From positions 186,001 to 250,000 of the forward strand of contig NZ_JABBFR010000002.1 of assembly GCF_018494065.1 (NCBI RefSeq): a DNA stretch of 64,000 nucleotides, in the 5' to 3' direction. This stretch comes from Rosenbergiella gaditana (GTDB lineage: Bacteria > Pseudomonadota > Gammaproteobacteria > Enterobacterales > Enterobacteriaceae). Positions 48,482 to 56,382 of the stretch are shown here, piece by piece (positions within the stretch are counted from its first letter, which is position 1; the number at the start of each line of letters is the position of its first letter). The position numbers and the translations under genes were made by a program. Under the pieces are notes generated by a model that worked only from the letters and a program-made list of their open reading frames with translations, was not told where the DNA came from and did not search any database.

Positions 48482-50251
48482 ATGCCAAAAGTAACTAAGC
48501 AAGAAGTAGATGTGGTGGTGTGTGGACTAGGCTGGGCGGGGTCGCTAATGAGTATTGAATTAGCGCAAGCCGGACTGAGCGTTCGTGCCTTGGAAAAAGG
48601 CCCCGATCGCGACTATGACGAATTTGCCTACCCTAAACCCGCCGATGAGTACGCCTATGCGGTACGTAATAAGGTGATGACCACCCCCGCAGAGTCAGCG
48701 GTGACTGTTCGTTATGGACTCCAAGATACCGCCGTACCGACCCGTAAATGGGGCGCCTTTGTGCCAGGCGGTGGGGTTGGGGGATCCGGTATGCACTGGA
48801 CAGGGGTATTGATCCGCCCAACCCCGACCGACCTTAAACTAAAAACCTATGCCGACCAAGCCTATAAACCCGGTATTCTGCAAGAAGATATGCGGATTAT
48901 GGACTTTCCCTTTAGTTGGCAGGAGATCGAGCCTTATTACGATAAATTTGAGCGAATTTGTGGCTTATCCGGCAACACGGGTAACCTACGGGGTGAAATA
49001 CAGCCGGGCGGTGACCCCTTTGAAGGCCCTCGCTCCCAACCTTACCCACTGCCCGCCTTAGAAGACACGTTAAATAATGTAATGTTCTCCGCTGCAGCCA
49101 AAAAGCTGGGTTACCACCCTTTTCCTAACCCCTCGGCAGCGGCCTCACGGGCGTGGACTAACCCCTATGGCAATACCATCACGCCCTGTAATTACTGTGG
49201 CTATTGTTCTAAATATCCCTGCTTGAACTATTCCAAGGCCTCGCCGCAAACTGCGGTAATGGATGCACTAAAACGTATGGAGAATTTCTCCTATGAAGTC
49301 AATGCCGAGGTGACGCGTGTCGTCTTGCATGACGATAAAAAGAGTGCGAAAGGGGTTATTTATTATGATGTCGACGGTAACGAGTGCTTCCAACCCGCCA
49401 AGATCGTCATTCTCAGTAGTTTCCAATATTACAACGTTAGATTGATGCTGCTATCCGGGATCGGAAAGCCCTATAACCCGATCACGGAAGAAGGCGTTGT
49501 GGGACGTAACTATGCGTTTCTGAGCAACGGCGGCGCAACACTGTTTTTCAAAGATAAAAACTTTAATCCCTTCGTCGCAGCCGGACCGACGGGGCAGATG
49601 TTTAACGACATCTCACCCGGCAATTTTGATGGACCGAGCTTAGGGTTTATCGGCGGCGCGAAAATACACAGTTCACAGGCCACCGGAACACCAATTAGTG
49701 CGGCCCTACCTAAAGATACCCCGAAATGGGGCGCTGGCTGGAAAGAAGGATTAGAAACCTGGTACGGGCACTCTATGAAAGTCAGCATTACCACCACGTG
49801 TATGGCCTACCGCGACAGTTATCTGGACCTCGACCCAACCTATACCGATAAGTATGGGCAACCTCTGCTACGCATGACGTTCAATTGGAAACGTAATGAA
49901 TTACTGTTACAGCAACATTTAAAAAGCGTTGTCGGAGATCTGGTCAAAGAGTTAAATCCAGATAATTTCAGCATGAGTTTCCTCCCGATGGACGCTAACT
50001 TCGACCTCACGAAATATGTCTCGACCCATAACGTGGGTGGCGCGGTAATGGGCGACAACCCTAACACTTCTGCGTTAAACCGCTATCTCCAAAGTTGGGA
50101 TGTCCATAATGTCTTCGTGCCTGGGGGTAACGCTTTCCCACAGAATTTCCAAGCTAACCCCACCGATACGATTGGCGCGATAACCTTGATGGCGGCACAA
50201 GCCATTAAAGATCATTATTTAAAAAATCCCGGCCCATTGGTAGAGGCTTAA
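48482..50251 (+). CDS. Gluconate/2-ketogluconate dehydrogenase-type GMC flavoprotein, large subunit
   Basis: A 589-residue GMC-family oxidoreductase that would oxidise a sugar or sugar acid in the periplasm. The FAD-binding CGLGWAGSLMSIELAQAG starts at about residue 14, with GGGVGGSGMHWTG at about 98. The Cys group CNYCGYCSKYPC at 236-247 fits an iron-sulfur cluster like those in membrane-bound gluconate, 2-ketogluconate and fructose dehydrogenases. Active-site candidates are the His in STHNVGGAVMG (about 516) and the Asn in FPQNFQANPTDTIGA. It has no signal of its own, consistent with piggy-back Tat export by the small subunit. GGAGAG precedes the ATG by nine bases. Confidence 0.9.
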   Translation: MPKVTKQEVDVVVCGLGWAGSLMSIELAQAGLSVRALEKGPDRDYDEFAYPKPADEYAYAVRNKVMTTPAESAVTVRYGLQDTAVPTRKWGAFVPGGGVGGSGMHWTGVLIRPTPTDLKLKTYADQAYKPGILQEDMRIMDFPFSWQEIEPYYDKFERICGLSGNTGNLRGEIQPGGDPFEGPRSQPYPLPALEDTLNNVMFSAAAKKLGYHPFPNPSAAASRAWTNPYGNTITPCNYCGYCSKYPCLNYSKASPQTAVMDALKRMENFSYEVNAEVTRVVLHDDKKSAKGVIYYDVDGNECFQPAKIVILSSFQYYNVRLMLLSGIGKPYNPITEEGVVGRNYAFLSNGGATLFFKDKNFNPFVAAGPTGQMFNDISPGNFDGPSLGFIGGAKIHSSQATGTPISAALPKDTPKWGAGWKEGLETWYGHSMKVSITTTCMAYRDSYLDLDPTYTDKYGQPLLRMTFNWKRNELLLQQHLKSVVGDLVKELNPDNFSMSFLPMDANFDLTKYVSTHNVGGAVMGDNPNTSALNRYLQSWDVHNVFVPGGNAFPQNFQANPTDTIGAITLMAAQAIKDHYLKNPGPLVEA

Positions 50252-50255
50252 GCTG

Positions 50256-51512
50256 ATGAAATATTCTTTAATTGCCTTAGCATTATGTACTACTGTCTTG
50301 GCCAGCCTCCCTGCCAGAGCAGAGCCTGCTTCCTCCACCCTTATCCAGCAGGGGGAGTACTTGGCGCGATTAGGTGACTGTATGGCCTGCCATACCGTCG
50401 CAGGTAAAGATAATTATGCGGGGGGTTTAGCAATAAGCTCGCCGCTTGGAACCATTTATTCAACCAATATTACTCCCGATAAACAGCAAGGTATCGGTAA
50501 CTTTACCGAGCAGCAATTTGCCGATGCGGTACGTAAAGGGGTCTTACCTGATGGTCGCCATCTCTATCCTGCCATGCCTTATCCAGACTATGCGAAGATA
50601 AGCGATCAAGATATCAGCGCCCTGTATCACTATTTTATGCAAGGGGTGAAACCAAGCTCGCAACAGCCGCCGAAAACCTCGCTAAGCTTTCCTTTCAACC
50701 AACGTTGGGGCCTCGCGCTCTGGAATTGGGCCTTCGTTGATGACCAGCGCTTCACTCCCCTACAAGGTGCCTCGCAGCAGGTGAATCGAGGGGCCTATAT
50801 CGTTGAGAGCTTGGGTCACTGTGGCAGTTGTCACTCCCCTCGCGGACTCGCCATGAACGAGAAAAGTGTGAAAAGCAGTGAAGAAAGTTTTGTTTCGGGC
50901 GGAGAACTTAACGGCTGGGCCGTTCCGTCGCTACGTGGCATTGCCCGCTGGTCGAAACAAGATATCGTTGATTATCTGCAAACCGGTCGTAATCGCCAGG
51001 CAGGGGTTGCGGGGGAGATGACCTCCGTGGTGGCACACAGTACCGCTTACCTCACCGATGCGGATGCACAAGCCATCGCCACTTACCTGAAAGCCTTGGG
51101 GGGAAACCCTCCATTGGACACTGGCAATCCTCAGGCCGTGCAACAAACGGCGGATAAGTTAACCGCAGCAAAAAATTTAACCGCGGGCGAAACCCTGTAT
51201 CTCGATAACTGTAATGCCTGTCACTTCGTTAATGGAAAAGGTGCCCCCCATGCCTTCCCCGCCCTTGATCAGGCATCGATTGTCAACGCCGATAATCCGA
51301 CCGGGCTAATTCATATTATCCTTGCGGGGGCGCAGTTACCTTCCACCGCCAAATCGGCTTCAGCCTTAAAAATGCCAGGATTTTCCCAGCGTCTGACGGA
51401 TCCGCAGATTGCCGAGTTGGCGACGTTTATTCGCCGAGGATGGAGTAACCAGGCTGACGCGGTAACCGCTGAACAAGTTAAGGCGGTACGCGAACAGTTA
51501 GCCAAGCCTTAG
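50256..51512 (+). CDS. Triheme cytochrome c subunit of the membrane dehydrogenase
   Basis: A 418-residue protein that passes electrons from the flavoprotein to ubiquinone. A Sec signal peptide (MKYSLIALALCTTVLASLPA, ending RA-EP) is followed by three heme c sites: CMACH at 42-46, CGSCH at 189-193 and CNACH at 319-323. Distal Met ligands can be read around PAMPYPDYAKI and LKMPGFSQRLTD. A C-terminal amphipathic helix probably anchors it. It starts four bases after the large-subunit stop. Cytochrome c maturation genes are needed but are not in the window. Confidence 0.92.
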   Translation: MKYSLIALALCTTVLASLPARAEPASSTLIQQGEYLARLGDCMACHTVAGKDNYAGGLAISSPLGTIYSTNITPDKQQGIGNFTEQQFADAVRKGVLPDGRHLYPAMPYPDYAKISDQDISALYHYFMQGVKPSSQQPPKTSLSFPFNQRWGLALWNWAFVDDQRFTPLQGASQQVNRGAYIVESLGHCGSCHSPRGLAMNEKSVKSSEESFVSGGELNGWAVPSLRGIARWSKQDIVDYLQTGRNRQAGVAGEMTSVVAHSTAYLTDADAQAIATYLKALGGNPPLDTGNPQAVQQTADKLTAAKNLTAGETLYLDNCNACHFVNGKGAPHAFPALDQASIVNADNPTGLIHIILAGAQLPSTAKSASALKMPGFSQRLTDPQIAELATFIRRGWSNQADAVTAEQVKAVREQLAKP

Positions 51513-51536
51513 TTTTAGGGCACTGTCCTCTTATTC

Positions 51537-51571
51537 CAGCCTTAATCTAGAGTCACCTCGGGTTAAGGCTG
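51537..51571 (+). terminator. Possible terminator of the dehydrogenase operon
   Basis: CAGCCTTAA and TTAAGGCTG form a nine-base-pair stem with a 17-base loop, followed by TTCTACTCTC. The loop is long and the T-tract weak, so this is a modest candidate. It could also serve the converging SDR gene. Confidence 0.4.
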
Positions 51572-51600
51572 TTCTACTCTCTACTCCCCTTAAGCTTTGC

Positions 51601-52272
51601 TTACCATTCTAGTGTCTGCCCTTGATAATCAAGATAATGATGTCCCCCTTTATTCGCCGCCGCGGTAATCACTTCTCTTAACCCTGAGCTGCTCTGTTCA
51701 ACCGTTACGGGGGCCTGCCCACCCCCCATATCGGTCTGCACCCAACCGGGATGCAGCGATAAGAGGGTGACACCGGCTTGCTCCGCGGTAGGTTGTAACG
51801 CACGGACCAGCATATTGAGGGCGGCCTTGCTGGCAGCATAAAGCGGCATCTCTGCCTGAGGGTTTTCAGACAAACTGGCCATCTGCGAACTGGTAAAGGC
51901 CAATACTCCACCGTGCGAGGCCAATTGTGGTAATAACCGCTGTGCTAAACGCACGGGGGCAAAGCTATTGGTCAGAAATAACTGATTCAATTGCGCATCG
52001 GTGGCCTGATCTAACCGCTGCTCGGCCGGTCCATATATTCCAGCATTAATCACAATGGCCGAGAAGGTTTGACCCGCTAACTGTTCAATAAAGTGTTGCT
52101 GACTCGCGGGGTCGGTGATGTCCAAGGCTAACCATTGTGCCGAGCTATTTTGCGGAACCGTTCCGCGATAGGTTGCGGTCACTTGCCAACCTTGTGCGGA
52201 AAATTGTTCGACCAGCCCAAGTCCAATCCCGCGAGAGGCACCTATAATTAAGATCGTATTTTCATTTGCCAT
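51601..52272 (-). CDS. Short-chain dehydrogenase/reductase (C-factor-like SDR)
   Basis: A classical-type SDR of 223 residues. The cofactor site is GASRGIGLG near the N-terminus, followed by the acidic LDITDPAS and the INAGIYGP motif (NAG). The catalytic Ser is in FTSSQMASL and YAASK carries Tyr and Lys; HPGWVQTDMGG follows. It resembles the C-signal/CsgA-like SDR group. GGAGGG before the ATG at 52270-52272 fixes the start. It is convergent with the dehydrogenase operon and absent from the E. coli locus. Substrate unknown. Confidence 0.85.
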   Translation of the reverse strand: MANENTILIIGASRGIGLGLVEQFSAQGWQVTATYRGTVPQNSSAQWLALDITDPASQQHFIEQLAGQTFSAIVINAGIYGPAEQRLDQATDAQLNQLFLTNSFAPVRLAQRLLPQLASHGGVLAFTSSQMASLSENPQAEMPLYAASKAALNMLVRALQPTAEQAGVTLLSLHPGWVQTDMGGGQAPVTVEQSSSGLREVITAAANKGGHHYLDYQGQTLEW

Positions 52273-52433
52273 ATACCCTCCCAAATAGCGTTAATTTATC
52301 CACTATAGCCAAGAAATTAAGGGGAGATGTTATGGATAGTGCGAAAAGGCGCTTTAAGAGTCGTTGAATAGAAAGCGAACGACGGGCGGCTAACAACACA
52401 ACATCCCCGAAACCGGTAATTAGCCGGGAATCG

Positions 52434-52575
52434 CTAGGCCTCCTTATTTTTCTCTTCCTGTAGCCAGTTTGCAAACGCCTGCATCATAATATCGCGCTGC
52501 CGGCATTGGGTAAGTTATTGAGGGAAGTAATGCCTCGAGCGCTTTATTCTTACAAAGGTGACAATGCCAACGTTG
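52434..52575 (-). pseudogene. Possible frameshifted C-terminal gene remnant
   Basis: Two short frames on the minus strand read as one broken protein end. The frame at 52513-52575 gives a segment with CHLC and then KALEALLPSIT. A shift near 52511-52515 leads into QCRQRDIMMQAFANWLQEEK and a stop at 52434-52436. Helical, Leu/Ala/Glu-rich text in both pieces suggests former coding sequence, but no start codon or family could be assigned. It could be chance. The rest of 52273-52611 holds no gene. Confidence 0.3.
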
Positions 52576-52581
52576 TCACCT
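52556..52581 (-). terminator. Hairpin downstream of the DUF805 gene
   Basis: AGGTGACAA and TTGTCACCT form a perfect nine-base-pair stem with an eight-base loop, about 30 bases past the DUF805 stop on the minus strand. It is followed only by TTTG, so termination would be weak. It overlaps the possible gene remnant. Confidence 0.45.
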
Positions 52582-52611
52582 AAGGTAGCCGGTGATTTAA
52601 GAACAAGTCTT

Positions 52612-52935
52612 TTATTGTCGTGCCTTGCGATGAGAGGATTTCGGAAAGCAAAGAAAAATAAAAAATAGATAGGGCGCAAACAATACCCCTATAAACAGCC
52701 AATGAGAGTAACCCGCATCATTAATTCTTCTACTCGCCAATGAGAGTAATGGCAGTATAAAAAGTAATAAAGGCAAAACCCCAATGGTATTTGGGGTAGA
52801 GAATATATGCTTTAAATAAAGAGAAAACCAGAGGGATTGTAACAATAAAAACAACGTGTAAGCTGCCCTTCCTTCAACGCCCCGATAAGTAAAGGTCTTT
52901 CTATAACCCCCCAGCACGGCAATGAGCAATGCCAT
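52612..52935 (-). CDS. DUF805 family inner-membrane protein
   Basis: A small membrane protein of 107 residues from the ATG at 52933-52935. DUF805 signatures are present: an aromatic/Arg segment YRKTFTYRGVEGRAAYTLF, then hydrophobic helices, with SRRINDAGYSHW in the position of the family's RRLHDxGxSGW motif. Three or four membrane segments are visible (about 26-45, 50-68, 80-97). The frame extends upstream to a TTG without a good ribosome site. Function of DUF805 proteins is unknown. The surrounding DNA is AT-rich compared with neighbours. Confidence 0.75.
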   Translation of the reverse strand: MALLIAVLGGYRKTFTYRGVEGRAAYTLFLLLQSLWFSLYLKHIFSTPNTIGVLPLLLFILPLLSLASRRINDAGYSHWLFIGVLFAPYLFFIFLCFPKSSHRKARQ

Positions 52936-53027
52936 AACAGTCTCAATTTTTTCTATTTTAGACAAGTCAGCGCTTTCATTAGTAATGGAAGCTCATTAAT
53001 AGGCTCAATAAATTTGAGTTGCTTTGT

Positions 53028-53414
53028 CTAACTATCATATTTTGCGGTGGGAAGTCTGTACTTATGCGTTAAAAATCTTGGGAGAATCTTTTCCTTAATG
53101 CCGGGAAAGCAAAAGGGTATGAAAAAGATTATCGAACCAGCATAATCCTGAGAGAAAATAGTGGAATTATCTAACGAAGGATTTGTAACCAAAGGATGGC
53201 CTAATAATACCTTAACCCTTTGCCATAATGAAATGCTCGATCCATTAAGTCTTTTTCCATCAAGGTAAATATCTTCTTTCTTATAGAGCTGATATATTAT
53301 TCTGTGTACTTGAGTATTTGACATCCCAATGTTGTGCCACGTATTGCTCATGAAATCATACAACCGCTCTACAATAATATAAATCCCGGTCCCTTTAACA
53401 TTACCAATGTCCAT
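53028..53414 (-). CDS. Hypothetical protein of unknown family
   Basis: A 128-residue protein I do not recognise. Its ATG is preceded by AAGGA at good spacing, which supports translation. The N-terminal two thirds are mixed and polar (YDFMSNTWHNIGMSNTQVHR, YLDGKRLNGSSISLWQRVKV), and a short hydrophobic stretch follows at about 93-105 (SIIFFIPFCFPG). The tail is basic. No signal peptide is evident. Codon use is AT-rich, unlike the flanking core genes, and it shares a strand with the DUF805 gene 92 bases downstream. It may be a horizontally acquired orphan. Non-coding chance reading is possible. Confidence 0.55.
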   Translation of the reverse strand: MDIGNVKGTGIYIIVERLYDFMSNTWHNIGMSNTQVHRIIYQLYKKEDIYLDGKRLNGSSISLWQRVKVLLGHPLVTNPSLDNSTIFSQDYAGSIIFFIPFCFPGIKEKILPRFLTHKYRLPTAKYDS

Positions 53415-53684
53415 AAAAGCGTCCTTTTCTATTGAGATTTACTGAGCTAGCATTGTAATACATCAACTATTTCAAACCTAGTTGCCTCTTTTTATCGGTT
53501 CCTTATTTTTAATTAATTCTGACGCGGATCAATGATGAGAGTCCTTTGGGTTTCCCTCACTCCGTTAAATCACTCACTTCGATCATTTTTTAAAAAAAAG
53601 AGTGCAATCTGCAGCAGCGCCCTTTATTCTTGGTTCCCGGCCTGAATGCCCTAATCGTTGACCTTTTAGCCGGAGCCTTTATTG
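53415..53684. other. AT-rich intergenic region upstream of pyrC
   Basis: No gene is apparent in these 270 bases. It must contain the pyrC promoter and the promoter of the divergent 128-residue protein. CAACTA (53464-53469) and TAGTTG (53479-53484) form a small inverted repeat that could be an operator. I could not identify a convincing PurR box or the pyrimidine-responsive pyrC leader hairpin. Confidence 0.4.
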
Positions 53685-54734
53685 ATGAAATCCCCTATTA
53701 ACACGCTTACCCTTCGTCTTCCCGATGACTGGCATATCCATCTTCGCGATGATGAAATGCTCAACACTGTTCTTCCCTATACCAGTGCGCATTTTGGTCG
53801 AGCCATTGTTATGCCGAATCTGGTTCCGCCGGTCACTACCGTTCACGCCGCAGAACAGTATCGTCAACGTATTTTAGCGGCACTCCCTGCCGACCATCAC
53901 TTTACACCGTTAATGACCTGCTACTTAACCGATAGCTTATCGGCCGACGAAGTAGAACTTGGCTTCACTCGCAAAGTCTTTACCGCAGCAAAACTCTATC
54001 CCGCACATGCCACCACCAACTCCAGTCACGGCGTCACCAGTATCGACCATATTGCCGGTGTACTTGAGCGGATGGAAGCGATCGGTATGCCATTACTGAT
54101 CCACGGTGAGGTGACCGATGCGCATGTTGATATTTTTGATCGTGAAGCAAAATTCATCGACCAAGTCTTGATTCCACTTCGTCAACGCTTTCCTGCGCTG
54201 CGTGTTGTGATGGAACACATTACTACACGCGATGCGGCACAATATGTTCAAGAAGGCAACGAGCGACTGGCCGCGACTATTACCCCACAACACTTGATGT
54301 TTAATCGTAACCACATGCTAAGTGGCGGTATTCGTCCACATCTCTATTGTTTACCGATTCTTAAACGTAATATTCACCAACAAGCGTTGCGCGATGTCGT
54401 CGCCACAGGACATGCACGATTTTTCTTAGGTACTGATACCGCACCGCATGTGCAATCACGCAAAGAGTCGAGTTGTGGCTGTGCGGGTGTCTTCAATGCG
54501 CCGACCGCCTTAGCCGCCTACGCCAGTGTGTTCGATGAGCTGGGGGCACTTGAGCATCTTGAAGCATTCTGTTCAATTAATGGCCCGACCTTTTACCAAC
54601 TGCCAGTGAATGAACAGACCATCACCCTACAACGTCAAGAATGGACCGTGCCACAGCATATTGCCCTAGGCAATGAGCAACTCATTCCGTTCCTCGCGGG
54701 GGAAACATTACCCTGGCAGGTCGTGCGCGAATAA
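53685..54734 (+). CDS. pyrC: Dihydroorotase
   Basis: Cyclises carbamoyl-aspartate to dihydroorotate in pyrimidine synthesis. It has 349 residues (E. coli 348). Zinc ligands are seen in DDWHIHLRD, the carboxylated Lys in [22 protein letters not shown], and the catalytic Asp in [10 protein letters not shown]. The start is the ATG at 53685 with GGAG ten bases upstream; the preceding TTG is in frame. It marks the return to conserved order after the accessory segment. Confidence 0.97.
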   Translation: MKSPINTLTLRLPDDWHIHLRDDEMLNTVLPYTSAHFGRAIVMPNLVPPVTTVHAAEQYRQRILAALPADHHFTPLMTCYLTDSLSADEVELGFTRKVFTAAKLYPAHATTNSSHGVTSIDHIAGVLERMEAIGMPLLIHGEVTDAHVDIFDREAKFIDQVLIPLRQRFPALRVVMEHITTRDAAQYVQEGNERLAATITPQHLMFNRNHMLSGGIRPHLYCLPILKRNIHQQALRDVVATGHARFFLGTDTAPHVQSRKESSCGCAGVFNAPTALAAYASVFDELGALEHLEAFCSINGPTFYQLPVNEQTITLQRQEWTVPQHIALGNEQLIPFLAGETLPWQVVRE

Positions 54735-54754
54735 TCAGCAAGATGTAGAATCCA

Positions 54755-54763
54755 TGCTATACT
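54755..54763 (+). promoter_or_regulatory. Extended -10 promoter for bssS
   Basis: TG-C-TATACT, an extended -10 element with five of six matches, lies 75 bases before the bssS ATG and just after pyrC. E. coli has dinI between pyrC and bssS; it is absent here. Confidence 0.55.
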
Positions 54764-54838
54764 TCGTTCTTCCTGTGTAGCTAACGGGATACTTGTGACC
54801 TCAGTCTTCACACATGTTTGACGATTAAGGAGGTTAAG

Positions 54839-55090
54839 ATGGAAAAAGAAAATAATGTGATCCAAACACATCCGTTAGTCGGTTGGGATATTAGTACTGT
54901 AGAAGATTACGATGCGATGATGATTCGTCTGCATTCCATCTCATCAGCCCAACAAACAGAAGAAGAAGCCGATATTGGTCCAGCGTATTGGATCACCACG
55001 GATGTGGCCAGGCAGTTTATTTCTCTACTCGAAGCCGGTATTGCTCGAATTGAAGAGTCAGAGACACAACCAATCAGGGCTAAGCATTAA
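54839..55090 (+). CDS. bssS: Biofilm regulator BssS (YceP)
   Basis: A small cytoplasmic protein of 83 residues (E. coli 84). It begins MEKENNVIQTHPLVGWDIST and contains WITTDVARQFISLLEAGIAR, nearly identical to E. coli. The middle is more variable. A near-perfect Shine-Dalgarno (AAGGAGGT) sets the start. BssS affects biofilm formation and indole/AI-2-related regulation in E. coli; how it acts is unclear. Confidence 0.95.
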   Translation: MEKENNVIQTHPLVGWDISTVEDYDAMMIRLHSISSAQQTEEEADIGPAYWITTDVARQFISLLEAGIARIEESETQPIRAKH

Positions 55091-55096
55091 CTCTCC

Positions 55097-55121
55097 AAGG
55101 CACCTTTAGGGTGCCTTTTTC
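55097..55121 (+). terminator. Rho-independent terminator after bssS
   Basis: GGCACC and GGTGCC form a stem with a five-base loop (55099-55115) followed by five T. The A residues upstream can pair with the T-tract to extend the stem. Confidence 0.88.
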
Positions 55122-55175
55122 TGTCTCCTCCCCCTCGACTCTGCTATGCTGAGAAAAAAATAGCGGAGCAATGCA

Positions 55176-56297
55176 ATGATTTACGATGTCATTATTGTCG
55201 GAAGCGGTTCAGTCGGCGCGGCAGCAGGCTGCTACGCCACCATTAATAACCTTAACGTATTAATGATCGATGCTCACCATCCCCCCCACAACCAGGGTTC
55301 TCATCACGGAAAAACACGCTTAATCCGCTATGCTTACGCCGAAGGTGATCGCTACGTTCCTCTGCTGCAACGCAGCAAAGTCTTATGGGAAGCGCTGGAA
55401 AAAACCTCTGCAACTACCCTATTTCGACGCAGTGGTGTCCTCTCTATAGCTCCTATCGACAGTCCGTTAATCCCAAAATTAGTCGATAGTGCTAAAACTT
55501 GGTCAATCGATGTCGAAACGCTAACTGCCAGTGACATTATGCAACGATGGGAAACCTTCGTCATTCCGCAGGAATATCATGGCGTTTTAGATAAAGACGC
55601 GGGCTATCTGTACAGCGAAAAAGCCGTAGAACAATGGATCCGCTTAGCACAAGAACAAGGCTGCGCGCAGCTTTTCAACTGTCCGGTCGAGTCAATCAGC
55701 CATTATGATGATCTCTATCGTGTCACCACGGCAGACGGTGACTACACTGCGCGTAAAATAATTATTACCGCCGGCAGTTGGGCGAAAAAGCTGTTACCCG
55801 ATCTCCCTATCTCGCCAGTCCGTAAGGTAATGGCGTGGTTTCAATCAGATGGCCGCTTTAGTCATCATACACATTTTCCTGCTTTTACCGCACAGTTAAC
55901 CGATGGTAGCCAATATTATGGATTCCCGGCTGAAGAGGATCAGCTCAAGGTGGCACGTTATGATGGTGGTCAACCGCTAAATGATGCCACAGAGTGTTTA
56001 CCTTTTGGTCAGTATCCAACTGATGGCAGAGAGTGTTTCACCTTCCTCAAACAATTTTTACCGGGACAGAGCGCTTGTTTATTTGGTCAGGCTTGTAGCC
56101 ATGATAACTCCCCAGACGGTGATTTTATTATCGATTATCTGGACGAGGATAAAACGGGATTAGTCATTAGCGGGCTGAGTGGGCATGGATTCAAATGCGC
56201 CCCTGCACTCGGAGAGATTGCGAGTCAATTCGCAATGGGAAATGAAATTGAAACTATCATATCGCCATTTCGTTTAACGCGTTTCGATAAAAGCTAA
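55176..56297 (+). CDS. solA: N-methyl-L-tryptophan oxidase SolA
   Basis: A FAD-dependent monomeric sarcosine-oxidase-family enzyme that demethylates N-methyl-tryptophan. It has 373 residues (E. coli 372). The dinucleotide-binding IIVGSGSVGAAAGCYA is at the N-terminus, GSHHGKTRLIRYAYAEGDRY follows, and the Cys that carries covalent FAD in E. coli is conserved in GQACSHDNSPDGDF. The C-terminal glycine motif is GLSGHGFKCAPALGE. GGAG precedes the ATG. Confidence 0.95.
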   Translation: MIYDVIIVGSGSVGAAAGCYATINNLNVLMIDAHHPPHNQGSHHGKTRLIRYAYAEGDRYVPLLQRSKVLWEALEKTSATTLFRRSGVLSIAPIDSPLIPKLVDSAKTWSIDVETLTASDIMQRWETFVIPQEYHGVLDKDAGYLYSEKAVEQWIRLAQEQGCAQLFNCPVESISHYDDLYRVTTADGDYTARKIIITAGSWAKKLLPDLPISPVRKVMAWFQSDGRFSHHTHFPAFTAQLTDGSQYYGFPAEEDQLKVARYDGGQPLNDATECLPFGQYPTDGRECFTFLKQFLPGQSACLFGQACSHDNSPDGDFIIDYLDEDKTGLVISGLSGHGFKCAPALGEIASQFAMGNEIETIISPFRLTRFDKS

Positions 56298-56382
56298 ATT
56301 CCACTCCAGCGTTGCCATAAAAGCGTCACGTAACATCGGTATCGTGACGCTAACTTTTTCTTGTTAAGTACAAGGGTAATGC

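Noticed and set aside
52262..52474. Minus-strand open frame of 70 codons upstream of the SDR gene
   Set aside because: It overlaps the SDR start, has no good start site and reads as compositionally random.
47494..53684. Integrative element with attachment sites around the accessory segment
   Set aside because: No integrase, transposase, tRNA gene or direct repeats were found at the edges; the segment may have come by homologous exchange.
53679..53867. Minus-strand frame of 62 codons at the pyrC start
   Set aside because: It is antisense to the conserved dihydroorotase N-terminus.
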